A stretch of 64,000 nucleotides of DNA. It comes from Pseudoips prasinana. Its lineage: Eukaryota; Arthropoda; Insecta; Lepidoptera; Nolidae. Within the stretch, counting starts at the first letter, position 1. Every line of letters begins with the position of its first letter. Both the position numbers and the translations under genes were made by a program. The DNA lies in contig OX621257.1 of the NCBI GenBank assembly GCA_951640165.1, positions 16,317,201 through 16,381,200 of the forward strand, read 5' to 3'. Positions 1 through 10,700 of this stretch are shown in pieces. A model generated the notes under the pieces. The model was given only the letters and a program-made list of their open reading frames with translations. It had not been told where the DNA came from and ran no database searches.

Positions 1-429
1 GGAGCTGGCTTATTTGTAAAAAAGAAATCTATAAGTTAAAGCTGCTTAAACATGACTGGCTATTATGTTACACGTGTCTTTTCTAGTTTTAATACTATCT
101 CAGTGATATATAAGCAATGATTACGTATTGTATTGCCCCTACTTAATATGTTTATAAGTGTAATAAACTAAACCAATATGAGATAATTATAGTACTTAAG
201 TAAGTGGCTACTTATAAAGATTATATTGATGTATTGTTACGTTTTTGTATTGAATTAAAGACTGATTGTTGAATTCATTGTTTTAATTTAATTGGTATGA
301 TGAAAAGATGAATAATGAAATTATTACTGATGGAGTGAAAGAGCATTGGAATTTTTTGAGGTCGAGGTTCTTAGTCGATGAAAGGTTAATAAATTATAAT
401 TTTTAATTAGTGTCTGAGTGTAATTTTTC
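1..429. other. AT-rich sequence, no gene seen
   Basis: No open frame with recognisable protein motifs, no RNA gene and no repeat boundary was seen on either strand. Confidence 0.5.
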
Positions 430-599
430 TATTACACGAATATTATAAAGGCGAAAGTTTGTGAATGTGTCTGTTTGTTATTCATTTTTGGATCATGGAT
501 TTTGATGAAACTTTGTAGTAATATAGCTTATATATCCGAATAACACATAGGCTAACATTTATAACGTTTGACGCGGGTAAAACCGCGGAGCACAGCTAG
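430..599 (+). mobile_element. Short Helitron-like element
   Basis: The 5' part has the AATATTATAAAGGCGAAAGTTTG block seen in lepidopteran non-autonomous Helitrons. The 3' end has the hairpin CGCGGGTAAAACCGCG followed by GAGCACAGCTAG, giving the CTAG end expected of Helitrons. It has no coding capacity. The same ending recurs near 25.3, 28.0, 32.0, 37.6 and 50.5 kb. Confidence 0.7.
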
Positions 600-639
600 T
601 AAAAGATAATTACACCCTGACACAGCATAAATAATCTTG

Positions 640-735
640 TTCTTCCCACTAAGATTTGCCTTGGATCGAACCTACGACCTCTGGGGTAGCAGTTAGGATA
701 CTACTAACACCTAGAGCAACAGGCTAGTCAAAGAT
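640..735 (-). repeat. tRNA-derived SINE head (family B), degenerate
   Basis: On the minus strand this reads as a tRNA-like head. GGTTCGATCC is the B-box, after a degenerate A-box near the right end (CTAGCCTGTTGC...). The 3' body of the family is not recognisable here. Confidence 0.5.
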
Positions 736-1059
736 AAGTCGAAGTCTTTTATGAAACATACAGAACTGTGCGAACAGACATAAGAATTGAAAATTCATGT
801 TAACCTTGCATCAAAATATCAAGTTTCTACCTTTCTTAGTAAATACGAAAAATTGAGATTACCTTGATATTTTCAGTGGTCTTAATAATGTTTTAAGAAC
901 TGTAAACTATGATAACAAATTTGCATGTATGAGTTCCGTGGTAATCTCTCATATCGGCGTAATCATCATAATTCGATTCTAGATTATACAGATAGACAGC
1001 AGTGCAGACTTATCTTTTTATAATAGTCTTAAAATTAAACTTTATTGTAATAGATTATT

Positions 1060-1211
1060 GAAGTTTTACTTCTTTTGGCGCGATGGAGAAAAATGATGAG
1101 AGTGAATTTTTACGAAGCGCGCGCATCGTAAAAATAACAGCATGACGTTAGTTCTAGGTGGTATGAAAATTGATAACTATGTTCAAGTTGTATATTAAGA
1201 AGTATAACTTC
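1060..1211. mobile_element. Short MITE (family E), copy 1
   Basis: The ends are GAAGTTTTACTTCTT and AAGAAGTATAACTTC, a 15-bp inverted repeat with one mismatch. Between them are blocks such as GGCGCGATGGAG and CTAGGTGGTATGAAAATTG. A second copy in inverse orientation lies at 55337-55497, so this is a dispersed element. Confidence 0.7.
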
Positions 1212-1339
1212 TAACGCGTTTACATAAGTACACACAAGTTTTTTAAATAAGCCTTTCATATAGTCATATGGAAGATGTGCAACAATTTACTGACAATAAA
1301 TCAACGTTAGCACAGTTGCAAAAATGCTTCACATTAAAA

Positions 1340-1475
1340 TGAATGTAACTTTTTAAGATAGATAGAGTACACTTTATTGCACCAGAAAACACAATCGGCG
1401 GTCTTATCGCTTTGTAGCGATCTCTTCCAGACAACCGTTGGGTGGACAAGAAGAATGAAGATGGAAAAGGCGGTA
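1340..1475 (-). repeat. LINE 3'-end-like repeat (family F), copy 1
   Basis: Blocks such as ACTTTATTG and GATCTCTTCCAGACAACC are shared with 48035-48185. They read like the untranslated 3' part of a non-LTR element on the minus strand. No coding part is present. Confidence 0.5.
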
Positions 1476-2260
1476 GTTGTAAGTGTACTATCGTGTGTAT
1501 TAAATGTTTAACGTTATTAGGTACATACATACATTACATATGTACAAGATTCATAAATATATACTTATATTTGTATAAATACTAATAATACTATACTATA
1601 ATAATATACTATACATACATAATATTATACATATTTTTAATTAAGGAGTTATGCAGGAAGATGTTACTAAAAGAAGTTGACATGGCTCAACCGCAGGTCA
1701 AAGTTAAATCGTGTTTTTAAATGAAAAATTTGATAAACCATGGTTGAGCGGCCGGCTTAAATTTAAGTAGCGTTTTTAAATAAGACTGTATGTATTGCCA
1801 AACCAAATATTAAGCTGCATTTCAAACTCTGTATGTTTTTTAGATAAATAAAGATTATTATTATTCATTAAAAATAGATCTATCCACAAAAATGGAACAG
1901 CTTGAGCCCACGGACGTTTTGTACAACTGTCACTATTCTGTAACCCTTCAGGATTTGAAATATCTTATTGTCATTGTTTTTGGACCTTATACCAAAGTAA
2001 TACGGTTGAAATTGGACTTCTTGGATGGATTGTACTCTCGTGTACCACACAGCCAACGCGAACTGATCATCAGAGTGCGGATCGAGAAAGGCATATCATC
2101 AATACGATTGCGATAATCATATACGTGTGCGTACCAATTTCAACCTTATTACTTTGGGTTAAGATCCAAAAACAATCGAAATAAAATATATCCAACAAAC
2201 AAGTCGCACTAGAGGGAGAGGGACGTCGCACCTATTTTCAACTACGATATTACAATTGAC
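1476..2260. other. No firm gene; AT-rich with one unexplained 74-codon ORF
   Basis: Mostly AT-rich sequence. A 74-codon plus-strand ORF (1892-2116) has no motif I recognise and no splice-site support. An AATAAA followed by ATTATTATT near 1845-1865 suggests the 3' end of a degraded retroelement. Confidence 0.4.
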
Positions 2261-2640
2261 TGCCTCGTTGGTCTAGCGGTAGCATGTTCAACCGTAAATA
2301 ATGCGGTCCTGGGTTCAAATCCCGGGTCGGGCCAAAAAGTGATTTTGGGATTTTGCCGTAAAAAAAGAAACTTCTCAGTGTCATACCGATGTCTGGAAGT
2401 TGGCGCCATTTCACCCGCGTGCCTCGGAGAGCACGTAAAGCCTTCGGTCCTGTACCTGACCTCTTTCCGGTCATATCACTAGGCGTCCCAACAGATCATG
2501 AGTGATGGAATACAAAGTGCCCCTGTATTTGCGCACACACTTGTGCATTATAACATGTCCTGCGCAATTGGCTAGTCTCTATTGAGACTGGCCGCCGTGG
2601 CCGAAATTCAGCCGGGAGGACATTATTATTATTATTATTA
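2261..2640 (+). mobile_element. tRNA-derived SINE (family A), full length
   Basis: The tRNA-like head carries an A-box (TGGTCTAGCGGTAGC) and a B-box (GGGTTCAAATCCC), so it could be read by RNA polymerase III. A body of about 250 bp follows, with GCCTCGGAGAGCACGTAAAG and GCGCACACACTTGTGCA, then GAGACTGGCCGCCGTGGCCG and an (ATT)n tail. Other copies in the window are at 3130-4735 (split), 12355, 17442, 25735 (split) and 46998. Confidence 0.85.
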
Positions 2641-3129
2641 CAATTTGGATTATCTACCTTTCTTTGTCAAAAAGTAATATTTAATTTCGGCGAACTCTAA
2701 GCAAATCTGTAGTTTAAATCTGCGATAAATATCAATATCGGACAATAGAAGCAAAATCGCCGGCGCTATTGCTTAGATATCATTAACATAATCATTATTT
2801 ATCACTAATCATATTGATATGGTGATCATATTTGTTTGGCGGCCTGCAATGTTATGCAAATTTCCCGAATAATAGATCTCTCAATAGATCATTATCTTAA
2901 TTTATACCACTTAAAGTGGTAGAGCCGGCCTGACTCACCGGCATTTCCGGTACGAAGCTACAAGTACATAAGGCGGTATTATCTTACAGAACGAAAGAGA
3001 AGCAAAATAGCCGTGCAGTGAATAGAGACAAAGATATAACTTTTTTATAATAATATAATATATAATAATACAGTACAATATTAATTTGACTGACAGATAT
3101 AATCTTTGAACCTTATCTCACTAAATATA
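2641..3129. other. AT-rich spacer
   Basis: No gene, RNA or repeat boundary was recognised. Confidence 0.4.
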
Positions 3130-3397
3130 TTTCTAGATTGGTTCTTTGTTCACAAAACGAGGACCTGGGTTCAAAACCCGGGATTTTGGACTTTTCTGTA
3201 AATAGAAAGATTTCTCAGCATCAGACTGAAGTCTGAGAGTTGGCGGTATTATACGCCCGTGACTCGGAGAGCACGTAAAGCCGTTGGTCCTGTACCTGAC
3301 CTCTTACCGGTCGTGTCGCTAGGCATCCCATCGGATCATGAGAGTGTAGAATAGAAAGTACTCCTGTGTTTGCGCACACACTTGTGCACTATAATAT
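3130..3397 (+). mobile_element. SINE family A, 5' part, split by a LINE
   Basis: Begins near a degenerate tRNA-like head and carries the family A body up to TGCACTATAATAT at 3385-3397. The rest of the SINE resumes at 4643 after a 1245-bp insertion, and the same 13 bases are repeated there as the TSD. Confidence 0.8.
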
Positions 3398-4642
3398 TTA
3401 TTCTTTATTCTTCTGGTGGCGGCTATTTTCAGTCCCCGGAGGTCCTGGTAACACTGCGTCCAGTGATGAACTATTGTGCTCGCCGCTCCAACTAAACTTC
3501 CCTGTCTAACCTTGCAACATAGTTAAATTTCGGAATCTTTTGGCAGGAGTATCGATAACATCGTGCTGGTGCAAGAAGTGTTGGTCCAGGACGGTGTTAC
3601 GTTTATGCATCAGTGGTTCAAGGTGACAAAGCAGGTGTAGAGGTGTTTTGTCCGCGTTATTGCAAAATCTACACACTCTACAGTCTCCGATGCCCACCGT
3701 AGACAGGTGTTTCCTGAGACGGCAATGTCCCGTGAACACCCTAGTTATGATGTATAAATTCCTCCTACTAAGCGCGAGGGCTCCGTTTGCAGTTTTGCGG
3801 TTGTAGACCTTGATAGCTTTTTTGGAGTGAGTTAAACCTGGAAGTTTGTGCCAGCGTTTAATAGCTTCCTGTTGGCAATGGTTCCTTAGGGTGAGTTGGA
3901 CTGGGCTTTTTGGTATTCCGCATATCGGCTCAGGGCCGTATTGGACCAATTTAGCTCCAGCCCGTGCAAGTTCGTCGGCACTTTCGTTGCCCTCGATACA
4001 CGCATGACCCGGTACCCATCGAAGTATCACCTTGTTCCTCAGGCACAGGGTATTGAGACTGTAAATTCAGTTGATAACCAGCCCTGACGTTATAGTGTCA
4101 GAGTTCAAGGCTAGGAGAGCCTGTCTGAATCGATGTAGATTGTGTGATTGACATAGTCTTTTTGCAGGTTGGCTTCTGGACATACAATGATGGCATAAAC
4201 CTCTGCTTGGAAAATTGAGGCGTTTTTTCCCAGATTTTTACTAGCTTTGAATCTGGGGCGCTCCTCAAAAACTCCACACCCTACGTCATTTCCCATTTTG
4301 GAGCCATCGGTGTACCAAATTAGGCTCCCCTTCTTCCAGGATACTTTGTTGTTAGTCCAGTCGTCCCTGGAAGGTATCTCCACACAATATTTCCTGGTGC
4401 TGTTATATTGTGTGAACAAAAAGTCTGATTTCATGCCTAGTATAGGGTCCTGTTGCAATAGGTCACGTAAAGACCTCAGTGCCTTTGAGAGCCACGACTC
4501 AGTCCCCTGTGTGGCTGCGCTCAGCCTTCGCCTCAGACTGTATGAACAGTGAGAGAGGCGGCAGGTTCAGCAATGCCTCAAGTGACGCTCCAGGAGTGGA
4601 GGCCATGGCTCCTGTGACTACCATACATGCATCTTTGCAGGC
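3398..4642 (-). mobile_element. 5'-truncated LINE with RNase H domain, inserted in SINE A
   Basis: Minus-strand reading gives an RNase H domain of the kind found in I/R1/LOA-type non-LTR elements. Visible blocks are WYTDGSKMG with the first catalytic Asp, IFQAEVYAI with the Glu, IYIDSD with the second Asp (4111-4458), then WVPGHACIEGNESADELA and a C-terminal knuckle CRVCRFCNNADKTPLHLLCH (3506-4030). The two parts are in different frames, so at least one frameshift has occurred. The 3' end (around 3398) reads GAATAAAGAATAA on the minus strand. A perfect 13-bp TSD (TGCACTATAATAT) flanks it at 3385-3397 and 4643-4655. It is non-functional: reverse transcriptase and endonuclease are missing. Confidence 0.85.
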
Positions 4643-4735
4643 TGCACTATAATATGTCCCGTGCAGATGGCTAACCTCTATTGAGACTGGCCGCCGTGGC
4701 CGAAATCGGATAGGATTTAAATAAAAGAAAAAGTA
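4643..4735 (+). mobile_element. SINE family A, 3' part after the LINE insertion
   Basis: Starts with the TSD copy TGCACTATAATAT and continues with GTCCCGTGCAGATGGCTAAC and GAGACTGGCCGCCGTGGCC, as in the uninterrupted copy at 2261-2640. Confidence 0.8.
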
Positions 4736-4792
4736 GAAATACCTTATATATATTTATATTTACAATCAACGCACAAGACACCACACAACTCT

Positions 4793-7700
4793 TTACATTT
4801 TGATCTTTTTTTTCTTCGTTTTAGTGGGTAGGGGACCACCGATCTTGAATACGGTACTGAAAAAAAAACAGATACAATTTTAATATTCTAAATTTTAAAT
4901 GTAAGAAACCCCCGCGACATTTCTCGTAGTGTATTGCATTCTACTAGTTAATCCCTTTCATTTGATACCCAGTTAAGTAAAAATATGTCTTCCGCTTGTG
5001 GTGGCTACCTTGAACCAATTTTCATCAAACATAACTAAAAATACTCCCGAATAACTCACCTCCCAAACAAAATCAATATCGGTTCATTCGTTCGAGAGCT
5101 ACGGTGCCATAGACAGACACACACACAGAATTAGACATCGAAGTCAACTTAGAACACCACTCTTTTTGAAACGGGGATTAAAAACTAATTTTAAAAAATT
5201 ATGACAAATTGTCGACTTAAACTTAGTACACTTTTTGCGTCAAGAGTTAAAAAGAAATCCAAATTAATTAAATACTTCTTCACTAGAGCTTAAAAACTTA
5301 AGGTATAGTATAGTACGGTAAAACGGGGTGATTAGAAACACGGGGGGTGACTAGCAATAGGGACATACAAAAGTAACAAAAATTTACTTTTGTATGACTA
5401 GTAACAGTTGCATCCCATATTCCATCCAATAGATTTAAAAATTTGATAGGCCTTGCAGAGTCACCTAATTGCGAAGCTTGCGGTGTGGTGGAAGATGTCC
5501 AACATGTATTGATGGAGTGTGTGCGAGGCGAAGTTTTAAGGTCACAGTTACAGTTACAATCGAATGATGTTGGTGCATGTAACACTTTGTTGGCTACACC
5601 GGGATCCAGACAATGCTATTTGTTGTATAAGATTTATGTACTGTCAATGTGCCCTAGTTTAAGTTAGATATATAGTACGTTGTCTTACGGAGGTGACATC
5701 GTCATTTAATGTACAAAGCCTCCTTAAATAAATTAGATTAAAAAAAAACAAAAAAAAAAACAGTTCCATTCGTTTATAAATATGCTATATTAATAAAATA
5801 CTTACTGGCAAGTTGTACATATGGGGCTGAATTTGCAGAACACTGAAAGAAAATAAAACATCCTTTTATATCAACGATTTCATATCTAATATAAAGAGGT
5901 TATTTTAACACGATGTTTACAGTGAGCCTAGATGCTTTCAATGCTTCACTGGACAATAATTGACTGCACGTGTGGCACAGCGGCTAAGACAGTCGCCTCG
6001 CCGCTTCGTGTTGCGGGTTTGAGTCCCGCAACGAACAATTATTTGTGTGGCCCATAAATAGTTGTTCTGAGTCTAGATGTAATTTGTGTCCGTCTATTAT
6101 ATGTTTGTAAAGTACCCCGCGACACAGGGAATAGATTCCCTAGTGCGGGCGTTGTCATTTAAAAAAATATATATATAAACGGTAGTAGAATTTTAAGGAT
6201 TTGGAGGCGTCACTTACTAAAAATGTTTAGATATTCGTTTTTTTATTTAATATTTTTGTATTTTATTTATTTCAGGATCATTAACAGCTACAACATTGTA
6301 TATGGAAATAACTAAATTCTTTAGTAATGTTGCCGCCAACGACGAAAACAAATTCCCAGTTTATGTCGTCGGCGAGTTAAATAATAAATCGGTTAAATTG
6401 TGCACCGTTAAAATAAGTTAGACATACAGATAGAGCAGTGGTTAAGGTGGTCGCCCCCGCTTTTCGGGTTCGAGTCCCGCACCGGACAACAACAACATGT
6501 AACGTAATTAACGCACACCCTCAAACACCCCAATTAGAATATTATGTTGTAAACATAATACATACACTGAATTTTTAATTTCACATATATACGCATTATT
6601 ATTTACTAAATTAGTTTCCTGGAATAATGTTTATTTTTTATTGAATGATGGAATTTGTGAGCATCGAACCCAAACCTGAGGCGTAAAGACAACTTTAACC
6701 AACCACGCCAACCGGCCCGTCATTCGCGGTTATTTAATTATGTACATATTAAACATTACATAAGTACAGTATTAAAAAATCCCAAAGATACATATTATTT
6801 GAGTACGATTCTAAATAGATACTCACCACTAAGGCATACGGAACACACATAACCGATAGTCAACAGTTCCCTGTGACAGAAGCAGGCGGCGCGGTAGTCC
6901 ACGCGCCCCCTACCGGGCAACACCAGCTTCGTGCGCTCCGAACTTTCGGGGAGGAATACCCACTGGAAACAGACATTCCAAATTTAAATATAAGTACAAT
7001 TCAGCTAGGCCCCCCTAGCTGAATTGTACTTGCCGGAGCAGCATACCCACGTTCCCGGGGACCCCCCTTTTGGCGCCAGAAGAAGTCCACGGCAGGTTAG
7101 GTTTAGTCGGTGCGAGTCCGACATACCCACCCGCAGACACTTTTTACGGGTGGCACGCGTAGGCATTCCCACTGCCTTATCAAAAAAAAAGAACAATTCA
7201 GCTGGATATATATTTTTTGACAGTCGCTCATATTCGAGGCATAGCCTCCATCATCGGCGAGGTTGCAACTAGAACGCGGTCAGTCTACAGATGGGTGACC
7301 ATCAAAGTGGTTTAATTTCTGGTAGCTTCCGAGGGTACGTTAAGCTGTCGGTCCCGGTTGTAGTCATAGACAACAGACGTTAAGCCATACAGTTAGAGGC
7401 CGACTGGGCGGCTTGAACAACTCCGATATTGGGGTAACCACATACTATAAGTAACTAGCTTGATCGGCGAGGTAAGGTATATCTAGAAATCCAAACATTC
7501 TTATCCTACTAATATTATAAACTACCTTCTGCCTGCGACTACGTCCGCGTGGAATAGTTACTTTGGGCTAACGCTAACTTTAACGCGCGACTTTGTTTAC
7601 TTTTGTGTATAAGGTGAATTACGTAAAAGGTACTTTCGCATTTATAATATTAGTAGGATGCGAAAGTTTGAAGAGTATGGATGTTTGTTACTCTTTCACG

Positions 7701-10700
7701 CAAAAACTACCGAACGGATTTTGATGAAACTTTGTAGTAATATAGCTTATATACACGAAATAACATATAGACTATAATTTAAAAAAAATTAAACCGCGGG
7801 GCACAGATAGATTATAATACATGTAAGATAGGTGATATTTACCAATAGATACTGCAGAAGTCCCTCGAGTGTGGGTACTTTGAGATAGAGCCCGCCAGTA
7901 ATGTCACAGCCTTGTTGTAGCAGACTCAAGTGCTTGTCCAGCGAGCACACGTCTATAATAACTTGTTGTTTCTGAAAATTAACATGTATATAAAAATATA
8001 TAAATCATTACAAATAATTTTGGCAACATTAGTTCAACAACGCCATCTAGCGGTGAAGTACTGAAGTTGCTACAAGAACGTAGTGTTTATAATTTTTGTG
8101 CGCGAGCGGATGGGGGTCTTCTCCAAGTCAAACTGTAGAACTGATAACATATAATTTATTTATTGCTTTTTTGAATATAACGCCCTCTCTAGTGAATGTA
8201 ATCCCTGTGTCGCGGGGAACTTTACAAACTCAAAAATCACATCCAGACTCAGAACAACTATTTATGGGTCACACAATTAATTGTCCGGCACGGGACACGA
8301 AGCGGCGAGGCGACTGTCTTAGCCGCTGCGCCACACGTGCAGTCGTCAGAGGCCTCCCCAATGATCTTCACAACTGCCGGTCTTTCGCGGCCCGCATCCA
8401 ACGGCATCCCGCGACTCTCGTCGGTCCACCTTGTAGTGGGCCTGCCCACGCTGCGTCTTCCAGTGATCGCTACTTGAGAACCCTTCTGCCCCAGCGGCCG
8501 TAGGTTCTACGAGCTATTTGCCCCGCCCACTGCCACTTCAGTTAGGCATTTCCTAAGGCTATGTCGGTTACTTTAGTTCGCCTGCGGATTCCGTCATTTC
8601 TGATTCGGTTGCTACGTATTTTTAGGTTTGTCAGCATACATAGGAGAGTGGGAATATATCAAAAACATATGAGTGAGACCCCCATAAGGGCTGTGTGGCC
8701 GACGACCAAGGAGAATATCGCCACCCCATCTCATCCCGTGGGGTACGTAGAAGTCGTCCCGAAGGAATATACACACATCAACAAAGTCTAGGGATACGTT
8801 ATTTTGAAATCAAACATGGCTTTATTGTTTAAAACCTATTTAGTTTCCTTAAAAAGTTTATTTACAGATTTAAACCTTGTCTATTCTTTATTCAAAATTT
8901 AAAAATTAAAATGAGAAACAAATGAAAACACGCAAAGCACAGCGCAATCTTGAGTTGTATCTAATTTCAAGAAGTTGCATTAAAATTTTTTTTGCGTGTT
9001 AATTGAAGAAAACCTGATAAATTGTTTTATTTTCTTTTCTCAATTGGTTGTGTAAGCTTTTTAGCGTCATGCCACGCCATCATTTGAGTCGAGATGAAAT
9101 GTTACGGGCAGTTGGCATGTTACAAAACGGTGCTATTCAACGCGTCGTTGCTGAGTCTCTGGGCACAAGCCAAAATGTGGTATCCAGGCTGTGGTCACGT
9201 TATCGCGCTACTGGAGATGTGGCAGAACGGCACACAGGTAGATATCGTGTTACCACTCAGAGACAGGATCGATTTCTCCAAATGACCGCCAGAAGACTAC
9301 CCAATATCACAGCGATGCAACTAGTGCAAAGGCTCCAGGAGGGTCAGCAGCTGCTGGTGAGCGACCAAACCGTGCGAAGGAGGCTGCATGAAGTTGGTCT
9401 TCATGCTCGCAGACCGCTACGAGTCCCAGCGCTGCGACGTGGCAATCGCGGTAGGCGACTTTTATGGGCTCAAGAACATTTGACATGGAGTGATCAACAA
9501 TGGTCATTGGTGCTGTTCACTGATGAGTCCCGCTATGGATTTCATCCAGATTCGAGACGAACACGCGTTTGGAGAACTCCAGGCAGGGTCAGCCGTCTCC
9601 GACATCCACAGGAGGTCCACTCTTACCAAGGCGGGACAATTATGGTGTGGGCAGGAATACGAATCGGCGGACGAACCCAACTCATTTGGATTCAGGGCAG
9701 TATGACTGCCCATAGATACCGTGAGGAGGTAGTAGAACGTGTCATTGTCCCGCTCAGGGCCCTAACGGGGCAAGAATTTCAGCTCATGCATGACAATGCA
9801 CCTTCCCATACAGCGCGGCTGGTGAGGGCCGCCCTTCGAGAACACGATGTTCAGGTATTAGATTGGCCTCCACAGTCGCCAGACTTAAACCCAATTGAAC
9901 ACGCCTGGGACATGTTACAGCGAAGAGCATTGAGGGATTTTCCGCCCAACTTGACAACAGAAGAACAACTTTTCGAACATTTAAAAAGAACTTGGGACTG
10001 CATACCCCAGCAAGACATTGACACCTTAATTTTAAGTATGGAAAATCGTTGCCGCTGTGTGATTAATGTTAGAGGAGGAAATACCGATTACTGATTATCA
10101 GATTTGGTAAGATTTTTATTCATTTAATTCGATTGAATAATTTTATAAGAATAAAATGTTTTTGTTCACTCAGTAATTTTCTATGGCTTAATTAATTTAA
10201 GACTTTTATTAATTAGAAAAACAAAATCGCATCGTGTTGTTAATGTTTAAATATCGGCCATGAAATTATCTTTAATTCTTCCATTTACAGTCATAACAAA
10301 ATGTTTATAGTTTTCTAGATAATCAATGAAATGTTCAATATCCCTAGATTGTGTTGATGTGTGTATATACCTATGTATATCGCTGTCATGTTTTGAACGC
10401 TAGCGCCATCTATCGCCACTCAACGGAGTCAAAGAATCACCAGTTGAACGGCGCGCTCAGCACTTTTGAAGCAGCAGCCGGCCAGTGCGGTCGAATATTG
10501 AAACCGACGTGCGTTCCTAGCTATAGCCGTGTATATATTAGGTCTTTACCTATGAAATTGCCGTTCTGCAGTACTGGCCATTTCAAATCAAAATAATTTT
10601 TGTTTGGCTAAGAATTCTAATTTCAAATTAATTTTATTTTAAAAACATGGATTCTTTTTTCCAAAAGTAGTCATTTCTTTATTGATTAGTGTTACATTTT

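Noticed and set aside
1892..2116. 74-codon ORF as a gene
   Set aside because: No domain, no splice context, and AT-rich flanks; length is within chance for this composition.
2261..2340. Functional tRNA gene
   Set aside because: Has A and B boxes but no closing acceptor stem; continues into SINE body shared by many copies.
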